The notes under the pieces were generated by a model, which was given only the letters and a program-made list of their open reading frames with translations, had not been told where the DNA came from and made no database searches. From Chitinophaga filiformis (GTDB lineage Bacteria > Bacteroidota > Bacteroidia > Chitinophagales > Chitinophagaceae): a DNA stretch of 64,000 nt. The translations under genes were made by a program, and so were the position numbers. Where the stretch lies: the NCBI RefSeq assembly GCF_021646545.1, contig NZ_JAKIRP010000003.1, positions 496,001 through 560,000 on the forward strand, written 5' to 3'. Shown here one piece after another: positions 45,090 to 53,800 of the stretch; within the stretch, counting starts at the first letter, position 1; each line of letters opens with the position of its first letter.

Positions 45090-46967
45090 CTATAAAGAAG
45101 GAACTTCAAAGACCTCAGAGAATATATTGAACGTTAGTATGATGATGAGCAGGTCCATATCATAAGGCGGGGTCAGAATAAAGTCCTTATGCGTATACAT
45201 GGCTTTCAGCCGTTCTACAGTATCCGGATTGAAATAACCTCTTCTTTTAATGTAGTCGTAGGATAACAGATCATTCACCCACTCGTTGTTGTTTTTCAGT
45301 AACTGCGGACTACCAGGCGCCACAAACCCAAATTTCTCACGGTCTATGATCTCTCTTGGCACATATTTATCTGCCAGCCGTTTGAGAATATACTTCTCCT
45401 TCATATTCTTCAACATCAGGCCGGGTGGTATTTGCCGTACAAATTCCACCAGTGGCACATCCAGGAAGGGATAGCGGCCTTCAACGTTATTAGCCAGCGT
45501 CATCCGGTCGCCATGGTCTGCAATAAGATGTCCCGCCAGTCTTAATTTAAAGTCCACATAAGAACGCTGGTGGAAAATATGCCTGTTCTTCAAACGCTTA
45601 TGTGCAACTGCCGGCTGCCGCAAACAGTCAAACTGTGTATACACGTCGTTAACGCCGGTGGAATAAAGCGCTTCTTTTGTGCTCTTAAATTCGTACTCAT
45701 TCTTCTCGTAGATAAAATCTTCATTCCCCCACAAGGTTTTCCTTACCTGGTCTTCCATCAGGTAATCCAGGTCTTTGACCACACCATTCTTCGCCCGCTG
45801 GTAATCGAACTTATAACCGGCATATCCTCCAAAAAGTTCATCAGCGCCTTCCCCGGAGAGAATTACTTTAATCTGCTGGTCCTTTGCCTTTCCTGACAGT
45901 GCCAGCGAGCAGACATTATATGTTTCCTTCAATGGCGCCTCCGAAAAATATACCACCTGCTTCAACTTATTGTCCAGGTCTTTCCAGTTAAACTCCACCT
46001 CATGGTGCATAGACCCGATGTGTTCACTCATAAGCCGCTGGTAGCGTTGTTCGTTGATCTCTTTGTTGTCGGGCGAACCGGAAAAGCAGATCGAAAAAGA
46101 ACTGAAGTCTCTGCCATTCTTCAGGCTACGCATAGTAGCACCGATAATAGACGAGTCTAATCCTCCGCTCAGGTAAAAGCCTACTGGTACATCGGCATGC
46201 ATCCGGTACCTCACAGATTGTTGCAAGAGTTCATCCAGCTGTTCTATGTAATAAGATTCTGTTTTCTCTTCGTAAACATGTGCTTCTTCCGGATATTCCA
46301 GGTCCCAGTACTCATGCAGTTCCAGCTTTCCATTGCTGAATAATCCGTAATATCCCGGCGGCAAACTCCTGATGTGTTTGAACATTGTTACAGGAGCGAT
46401 ATTCGCGGGGAAAGAAAAGATCTGATCAAGTCCGCTGAGGTCCACATCTCTTGGCATACCGGGGAATTCCAGCAGGGCTTTCATCTCCGATCCGAACAGG
46501 AACACGTGTTCCTGCTGACTATAAAACAAGGGGCAAATGCCGAAATGGTCCCTGGCGAAAAACAATGTCTGTTTGCTTTTATCGTACAAGGCAAAAGCGA
46601 ACTGTCCGTTCAGCTTGTTCAGGAACCCGGTCCCATATTCACGGTACAGATGAAGGATCACTTCCACGTCACACGCAGAACGGAACAGATGCCCCCTGGC
46701 CTGCAGATCAGCCCTTAGCTCTTTGTAGTTATAGATCTCTCCATTACAGATCATCACGATGTTATCATCTGCGCTGAAAAAGGGCTGCTGACCGTGTGCA
46801 AGGTCAATAATGCTCAGACGGCGAAAACCAAACCCGACATGCCCGTCTGCATAACTGGTGGCATCATCTGGTCCGCGGTGTTCCATCTTCCCGGCCATCT
46901 GCCTTAGTATATTCTCATCAACGGTCTGCTGCCTGTTATTGTAAATTATCCCGGTTATACCGCACAT
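45090..46967 (-). CDS. asnB: Asparagine synthetase (glutamine-hydrolysing), NRPS-associated
   Basis: A 625-residue class II amidotransferase. Cys2 is the glutaminase nucleophile (MCGITG), with Arg50 (FRRLSIID), NGEIYN at 75-80 and Asp100 in the glutamine site. The synthetase domain has the PP-loop SGGLDSS at 267-273 and a later SGEGADELFGGY. Known members convert Asp to Asn using Gln and ATP, and NRPS-linked relatives sometimes amidate other carboxylates. Two modules of the terminal NRPS have the Asn code, so supplying Asn is a simple role. Amidation of an acidic residue in the product is an alternative. It lies 9 bp after the SGNH protein gene and 21 bp before the exporter gene. Confidence 0.92.
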   Translation of the reverse strand: MCGITGIIYNNRQQTVDENILRQMAGKMEHRGPDDATSYADGHVGFGFRRLSIIDLAHGQQPFFSADDNIVMICNGEIYNYKELRADLQARGHLFRSACDVEVILHLYREYGTGFLNKLNGQFAFALYDKSKQTLFFARDHFGICPLFYSQQEHVFLFGSEMKALLEFPGMPRDVDLSGLDQIFSFPANIAPVTMFKHIRSLPPGYYGLFSNGKLELHEYWDLEYPEEAHVYEEKTESYYIEQLDELLQQSVRYRMHADVPVGFYLSGGLDSSIIGATMRSLKNGRDFSSFSICFSGSPDNKEINEQRYQRLMSEHIGSMHHEVEFNWKDLDNKLKQVVYFSEAPLKETYNVCSLALSGKAKDQQIKVILSGEGADELFGGYAGYKFDYQRAKNGVVKDLDYLMEDQVRKTLWGNEDFIYEKNEYEFKSTKEALYSTGVNDVYTQFDCLRQPAVAHKRLKNRHIFHQRSYVDFKLRLAGHLIADHGDRMTLANNVEGRYPFLDVPLVEFVRQIPPGLMLKNMKEKYILKRLADKYVPREIIDREKFGFVAPGSPQLLKNNNEWVNDLLSYDYIKRRGYFNPDTVERLKAMYTHKDFILTPPYDMDLLIIILTFNIFSEVFEVPSL

Positions 46968-46976
46968 AACAAAAGT

Positions 46977-49064
46977 TTAATTGAGCTCAAAGTGAGTAGC
47001 CGCATTGCTGGTAGCAGTAAATGTGACGATCTCACCAAATACGTAAAAAGCGGCGTCCAGGATAGCCTCATCGGCTGTGGCGCGCTGTTCTGCAGCTGCC
47101 AGCCGTTCCGGCACCGGCCAGCAGATGGTGACTGTATTGATACCATTTGTGCAGATATCTGCCGGTACTGTCAGTGAATGACGTGTCCATTTTCCTGATA
47201 CTGCCACTTCACTTACCTGGACTCCATTCAACAACACGGTGATCTTACCTTCTTCCGGCAATCCAGGCACACGGAGTGAGATATCAAAGAATACCGGTTC
47301 ATCTTTAGCAGCTACCAGGAAGAAGACTGATTGCGCATCCCTGGCCTGATAAAAGGCTGCTTTTGTGCCCTGGTATTCATCATATGAAGTAGCGTGATAA
47401 AATGTCTCCAGCAGGTTAACTGCCTGTATAGATACACCATGTTCCTTATTCCTGAGATCATCTACATACTTAATGAGATTAACGCCCGCTGTCTGCAACG
47501 CAGCTACCATTGCATTCACCAGATCGATCTCCATCGTCTTGCCGGAACGGGGGTGTAAGAGGGCGTGTACATATCTGTCCAGGCGCGTATTGCCTGTTAC
47601 CAGTATTTCCAGTGTTTTGCAAAGATTGTTGGAAGCACTGCGGTTCATCATATCGCAGTAGTAGATCATTGTGCGGGCAATTTCTTTAGAGTACTGCAGT
47701 GCCTTCAAACAGTGATGATACAGTATCCCATACTGCTGCCCCCAATGTGCATTATGAATGGCAGCAAACAAGTGCGCCATGGCATGTACTTCCTGATCGG
47801 GCCTGATGCTTGTGGCAGACACCTTACCATTACCTGTATTACCTGACAACACAAATATCCGCTCAGCTACGGCCTGCATGGCCACCTGTATACCCTCCGC
47901 CGTAAAATGGCAATAGTCAAGGAACAGGTCCTTTCCGGGTATTTTTCCATTCAGGTGCCTGCTGAACACTTCGGGAATGTCTACCACATCTATTTTGTGG
48001 CCCGCCGCTTCCCGAAGGATCGTCTGCCTGGTGATGTTGAACATACGCGGTTTACTATTGGTGCGGCAGAACAAGGCCGTATCTCTCGCCGTTTCCAGAT
48101 AAACACGCGCCTTATCATACTCCTGCAATAGCAGGTGTGCATCAGCCAGCAGTTCATATCCGTACGGATGACTGGGATCCAATGCTATCATCCTACTGGC
48201 ATGTGATATACCGCGTTGCGCATCCTGTTCTTTTAATACCAGCTCTGCCTGATCTCTGGCGGCTATCCAACCGGCAATGCCATTATCAGGCAGCCGTGAT
48301 ATAAAACGCTCTCCAGGCGTACTTCTGCAATCCAGCAGATTGAACTCTGGTATGGCAAATATTACCGGTAATGCAGGACCTCCCACGGTCCGTACGTACT
48401 CCAGGAAAGAACCTACCAGTGTAGAAAATAACTCCTCTAATATCGTTCTTGCACTGCTGATATCCTGATTAAGCACCAATGCCTCTCTTACGCGGGATAG
48501 ATATGTTTTGTCGGTTAATATCATATTCACCAGGTCATCGCGCCAGTTATTCCCCGCCAGGAACAATACCATATCCGGCTCCAGCGCCAGTGCCTCACGG
48601 TAACGCTCCTTCAGACCCGCCATACCCAGATTAGTCTCTGCCAGGTCTATCACCTCAAATTCATCCTTATCGGCATTACCATTTAGTAAAGTACCCAGCA
48701 CCTGTGCAGGCGTAAAACCAGGGTCCAGCAGGAATCCACGAGCTACAGACTCGCCCAGCAGAACGACCCTTTTGCGGGTTCCTTTTGCAGGGATCATGGG
48801 AATATCGGCAAAATAGGTCCAGCGGGCTTTCCTGGAAACATCACGGCTATATACTATTTCGCCGTCTACCTCTTCCGGTTTGTAAATACCTATATGCCCG
48901 GTTGCTGTGGAGCGGGATAATGATGTATCTGCAATGTGTTCATTGGTAATACCCAACTCTTCGAACAGGGTATCTATTGCTATATTGGATGACTGCCCAC
49001 TGCTTAACAATAAAGCAAGGGCGTCTGCTTTCTCTCTTAATGCTGATGATGGTCGTACAGACAT
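46977..49064 (-). CDS. SGNH/GDSL hydrolase-like protein with TPR-like and C-terminal beta-rich regions
   Basis: A 695-residue protein with three recognisable parts. Residues ~98-240 and ~360-405 carry SGNH-fold blocks: VLLGESVARG with candidate nucleophile Ser106 (GES instead of GDS), FLAGNNW with Asn172/173, and DYCHFTAEG with Asp383 and His386. Between them, about 270-335 looks like helical TPR-type repeats (HASRMIALDPSHPYGYELLADAHLL). The C-terminal region from about 590 (a DISLRVPGLPEEGKITVLLNG stretch and ICWPVP) looks like a beta-sandwich, perhaps carbohydrate-binding. No signal peptide is seen, so it should be cytoplasmic. SGNH enzymes are esterases or acyltransferases. A role in adding or removing an acyl group on the lipopeptide is conceivable, but I cannot assign one. 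Confidence 0.85.
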   Translation of the reverse strand: MSVRPSSALREKADALALLLSSGQSSNIAIDTLFEELGITNEHIADTSLSRSTATGHIGIYKPEEVDGEIVYSRDVSRKARWTYFADIPMIPAKGTRKRVVLLGESVARGFLLDPGFTPAQVLGTLLNGNADKDEFEVIDLAETNLGMAGLKERYREALALEPDMVLFLAGNNWRDDLVNMILTDKTYLSRVREALVLNQDISSARTILEELFSTLVGSFLEYVRTVGGPALPVIFAIPEFNLLDCRSTPGERFISRLPDNGIAGWIAARDQAELVLKEQDAQRGISHASRMIALDPSHPYGYELLADAHLLLQEYDKARVYLETARDTALFCRTNSKPRMFNITRQTILREAAGHKIDVVDIPEVFSRHLNGKIPGKDLFLDYCHFTAEGIQVAMQAVAERIFVLSGNTGNGKVSATSIRPDQEVHAMAHLFAAIHNAHWGQQYGILYHHCLKALQYSKEIARTMIYYCDMMNRSASNNLCKTLEILVTGNTRLDRYVHALLHPRSGKTMEIDLVNAMVAALQTAGVNLIKYVDDLRNKEHGVSIQAVNLLETFYHATSYDEYQGTKAAFYQARDAQSVFFLVAAKDEPVFFDISLRVPGLPEEGKITVLLNGVQVSEVAVSGKWTRHSLTVPADICTNGINTVTICWPVPERLAAAEQRATADEAILDAAFYVFGEIVTFTATSNAATHFELN

Positions 49065-49084
49065 ACTCCTTTTTTTAATTAAGA

Positions 49085-50839
49085 TCAGATAAAAGTGTAG
49101 ACGTTAGGGTTCAATTCGAATGAAGGACGCTCCAGGAGATTCTGGTTGATCATCTCCAATATGCTGGTATCATTGTTTTCGTTGTCAATGATAAAATCCT
49201 CCAGTATCAGACAGTCTATGTCGGTGGTAACGAAACATATCAATGCTTCCTCCGGGTTACATACTATCGGCTCATCTCTTACATTGAAGGAAGTGTTCAG
49301 CAGAATAGGACATCCTGTTAAATCTGCAAAGGCTTTCAGCAATGCAGCAAATCGCGGATTGGTCTTTTCACTCACTGTCTGTACCCTGGCCGATCCATCT
49401 ACGTGGGTAATTGCAGGCAGATCAAAGGAAGAGATCACCTGGCAGGTTTCCAGCATAAAAGGTGAAGGATGGTCTATGTCGAAATGTTCGCCTGTTGCTG
49501 ATTCTAATACAGCAGGTGCAAAGGGTCTGAACGCTTCACGTTTCTTTACCATTGCGTTGATGCGGTCGCGCATATCGGCGCCCCTTGGGTCAGCCAGTAT
49601 TGAGCGGGCGCCCAGTGAACGCGGCCCGAACTCCATCCTGCCGTGGAACCAGCCTATCACTTTACCTTCCGCCAGACGTTGTGCCACCTGCTTTACAAGC
49701 TCACCGTCATCCTGGTGCTGCGTATATCGCAGAGAAGTAGCGCTCAGCAATTTCCTGATCTCTGCTGAACCATAGGAAGGCCCCAGGTAAACATGCTCCA
49801 GCTGGCTGGTCATTGCCTCTCCGGATAGATCAGTATGCGCCAATGCCGCTGCCCCAAGTGCACATCCGGCATCTCCTGCAGCGGGTTGTACAAAGAGTTG
49901 TTTAAAAGGACTGTTCTTCAGGATCTTTCCGTTTGCCACACAATTCAAGGCGACACCACCGGCCATACAAAGATTTTCGGCGCCTGTTTTTTCATGCAGA
50001 TAACGCGCCTTCTCTATCAGGATCTCTTCCAGCACTACCTGCAGACTAACCGCAATGTCTTCATGCACCGGCAGTATTGCTGTTTCCTTTTTTCTTGGCG
50101 CCAACCCGAATAATGCAGGCAAGGCCTCACTGTACATCTTCTCTCCTTTCAGGAAATCAAAGTACTCCATGTTCAACTCATACTGACCAGCTTCTCCGTT
50201 CCTGATAAGCTGTCTTATTTTATCAACATACAAAGGCTTACCGTAAGGAGCGAGTCCCATTACCTTATACTCTCCGCTGTTTACGCTGAAACCCAGGTAG
50301 CTGGTAATAGTACTGTATAATAATCCGAGTGAGTCCGGGAAAGATACTTCTTCAAACAGCTCCAGCTTAGCACCCTTACCCATACCATAGGTAGTGGTAG
50401 CCCACTCTCCTACGCCATCTACCGTAAGAATAGCGGCATGGTCGAAGCCGGAATAATAATAACTGCTGGCAGCATGTGACTGGTGATGCTCATAAAATCT
50501 GATGGGACCATCAAAACCAAACTGCTCCCTGATCTGCCGTTCTACGGCTGCATGGTCTGTATTGCGTATACTGTCTGCAGTAATAAATCTGCTGCCACTC
50601 CATAGTTGCCGGGACAATTTCTTTACCGGATCTTCATAATAGGCGATACAGTCAATGTCGGAGATGGTAATGCCTGCTTCTTTCAGGCAATAATTAAAGG
50701 CCGCCTTTGGCAGATCGGGATCATTCTTTTTTCTGCTGAACCTTTCTTCCTGCACTGCGGCTTTCAATACGCCGTCCTGGAGTATACAACAGGCTGAATC
50801 GTGGTAAAAGGCAGAGATGCCAATTATATTTAAACTCAT
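49085..50839 (-). CDS. Carbamoyltransferase (NodU/CmcH/TobZ family)
   Basis: A 584-residue protein with the two-part architecture of antibiotic O-carbamoyltransferases. The N-terminal part has EERFSRKKND (31-40), the metal-binding EHHQSHAASSYY (117-128) and TVDGVGEW (139-146, Asp141). The C-terminal YrdC-like part has FGPRSLGARSILADPR and NTSFNVRDEPIV. Enzymes of this family make carbamoyl-AMP from carbamoyl phosphate and ATP and pass the carbamoyl group to a hydroxyl of the acceptor. Acceptors made available by this cluster would include beta-hydroxylated residues (two hydroxylases are encoded) or a hydroxy fatty acid. The gene follows the right-edge NRPS by 20 bp and is the first of the tailoring block. 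Confidence 0.93.
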   Translation of the reverse strand: MSLNIIGISAFYHDSACCILQDGVLKAAVQEERFSRKKNDPDLPKAAFNYCLKEAGITISDIDCIAYYEDPVKKLSRQLWSGSRFITADSIRNTDHAAVERQIREQFGFDGPIRFYEHHQSHAASSYYYSGFDHAAILTVDGVGEWATTTYGMGKGAKLELFEEVSFPDSLGLLYSTITSYLGFSVNSGEYKVMGLAPYGKPLYVDKIRQLIRNGEAGQYELNMEYFDFLKGEKMYSEALPALFGLAPRKKETAILPVHEDIAVSLQVVLEEILIEKARYLHEKTGAENLCMAGGVALNCVANGKILKNSPFKQLFVQPAAGDAGCALGAAALAHTDLSGEAMTSQLEHVYLGPSYGSAEIRKLLSATSLRYTQHQDDGELVKQVAQRLAEGKVIGWFHGRMEFGPRSLGARSILADPRGADMRDRINAMVKKREAFRPFAPAVLESATGEHFDIDHPSPFMLETCQVISSFDLPAITHVDGSARVQTVSEKTNPRFAALLKAFADLTGCPILLNTSFNVRDEPIVCNPEEALICFVTTDIDCLILEDFIIDNENNDTSILEMINQNLLERPSFELNPNVYTFI

Positions 50840-50859
50840 GGATGATGATTTTATAATGG

Positions 50860-53800
50860 TTAAAAACCTTTGTCTATAGTAGCGCTGAACATATCAGATT
50901 GTAAGCGTTCTGTTTCGCGCTCTTCTTCTGTCAGATAATTAAGTGCGGTTAACGACAGGCTGGGTTGCGCCGTCACAGCTGCTATCAGCTGTTGCAGATG
51001 GAGTAACATACGCTCAATACGCACCCTGTCATAAATGTCTGTGTTGTATTCTATGCTGCCGCTGATATGTGTGCCCTGGTCTTCAAACTGAAAACGCAGA
51101 TCGCCCTTACTGATACCCGGATCAATTGCAGCGGGTGTGATCAGCACATTGGCCATTTCAGGCAGTGCAGCAGCTTCCACCTGTACGTTCTGGAGTATCA
51201 ATACTACGTCAAACAATGGCGAGCGACTAAGATCTCTGTTCACGCCCAACTCTTCTATCAATCTGTCGAAAGGATACAGCTGGTGATCGAATGCTTCCAA
51301 TGCAGTTTGTTTTACTGCAGAAAGCAGTGCATCAAACCCGCTTTCTCCGTCGATGTTGCTTCTTAGGGCCAGTGTGTTCAGATAGTAGCCGATCTGCCCT
51401 TCGAGGTCCGGATGATCGCGCCCTGCGACAGGCGTTCCTACAATGATATCCTGCTGACCACTGTAACGGAATAGTAACAACTTCACGAGCGACAATAGTC
51501 CCATGAACATCGTTACCTGCTGTTCCCCGAGGAAGGAACGCCACTTGTTACTGATCTCAGCACTCCATTCAAACAGGTATTGCTGTCCGTTGTAGGTCTG
51601 CACTGCCGGTCTCGGTCTGTCAGCCGGTAGTTCCAGCACGGGCAGTGTTCCTCCGAGTTTTGCCAGCCAGTAGCTACGCTGCGCCTTCAGGCGAACACTA
51701 TCCATGGCCGTGGACTGCCAATGTGCATAATCCTTGTATTGCAGGGGTAATGGCGGTAGTGCTACTTCCATACCGGCTACGTAACCGTTGTATAGATTCA
51801 GCACTTCTCTTACCAATATCTGCAGCGACCACTCATCTGCTATAATATGATGGATAGCGAATAAGAGCACATAATCTTCTTCATCGCAATGAAGCAGCCT
51901 TACACGCATTAATGGGCCTTCACTTAGATCGAATGGTGATAAGGCCGCCTGTTTTTTGTACTCCTCTACTATCTCTTCTTTGTCAGTTGCTGCCCTCAGG
52001 TCCTCATATTGAATACTTACATTGGCCTGCGCTAAGATCTTTTGTCTTGGCACTCCGTTATTCAGCACAAATACTGTTCTCAGACTCTCATGCCGCAGTG
52101 CCAGCGTGCTAAATGCCTGCTGCAGCAGGGCCGGGAATAACGTGCCTTCCAGACGGTAACTCATGAATATATTGAACGTGGCCTGTCCTTCCATTTGCTC
52201 TTCCAGTACCCACAAACGCTGTTGTGCATAAGAAAGCGCATAATCTTCCGCTTCGGGCACATGCGCAATTGCCATGTAGGCTGTCTTCAGTGCTCCCAAT
52301 ATCAACCTGGCCTGTCCTGCTACTGTGGGATGTTCAAAGACATCTGCAATGCTCAGCTGTACTTCACACATTTTGTAGATGCGGGATAACAATTGTATAG
52401 CTTTCAGCGAAGATCCTCCCATGGTAAAGAAGGATTCGTTCCTGCCAATAGCTGTCGTGCCCAATATTTGTTCCCAGACGTCTGCCACCAGCCGTTCTAT
52501 ACCGGCGTGGGGCAATTCCCGCTGATGGCTGGCCAATACCAGCTCCGGACGTGGCAGGCGTTTACGGTCTACCTTTCCGTTAATATTCATGGGGAATACT
52601 TCCAGCCAGATATAAGCTGCCGGAAGATGGCTTTGTGGCAGCACATCCGCCAATATCTTTCTTAATGCTTCCGCTTCATACCGCCGGCCGGCATAATAAC
52701 AGATCAGTTCCTGTTCTTCATGCAGGATCAGCTCTGTCTGCGTAATACCTTCCTGCTCCAGAATAACCGAGCGTACGCCGGCAGTTTCTACCCTGACACC
52801 ATGTAACTTCACCTGCTCATCTTTCCTGCCCAACAGTTCAAGGATCCCTCCCGGAAGGTAACGCCCCAGATCTCCTGTTCGCACTACCTGCATGTTCTCT
52901 ACAAAAGGATGCGGTACAAAAATGTCTTTACTTACAGGTGACAGATAACCTTTGGTGATGAAGGGGCTGCTGATATACACCTCTCCTATTTCTCCTTCCT
53001 GGCAGTAATGATTATTGTTCAACACAGCGACAGCAGTATGCGTGATAGGCTGCCCTACAGGAATAACAGCGCCTGGTGCAATGCCGGTTTCCGGTATATG
53101 ATAAAAAGTCTTTAATACAGTGGTTTCTGTCAGGCCGTATAGATTGGATACTTTGGCAGCTGCGCCATGTAGCGCTCTCCAGTTGATCACATCTCTGCCA
53201 TACAAACGTTCTCCTGCCAGTATCACCTGCCGGATAGCAGGTAATGGCCCTTGCAGGCTGGCTGTGATCAGGCGGAATAGTGATGGAACGGTTTGCAGTA
53301 TGGTGATATTGTTGTCAGATAACCATGCTCCCAGTAGCTCCATCTGTGGACGGATAGCCGGTGATGGTATGTGTAATGTAGCCCCTGTCATCAATGCAGG
53401 GAAAATATCTTTTAAAGAAGCATCGAATGTTACCGGCGCCAGCTGACTGATATGGTCATTCACCCCAATATTGAAAGCGGCGGCATGCCAGTGTGCATAG
53501 TGGCTGATACTTCCCTGACTTCCTATGATGCCCTTTGGCATTCCTGTAGAACCGGAGGTATAGTATACATAGGCAGACATATCAGCAGTAACATGCGCGG
53601 ATACTGTTATAGCTGTTTTCTCCAACGCTGATGGCACCAGTATCTCAGCGGTATGGCCGCTTTGCTGCAATATTGCTTCCCAGACAGACACCTGTTCCCT
53701 GTCTGTAATCAGTATGGCAGGTGCAGCCTCTTTCAGTATATAAGTCAATTGTTGTATTGGCATTGCAGCATCCATCGGCAGATATATCATACCGGCTTTA

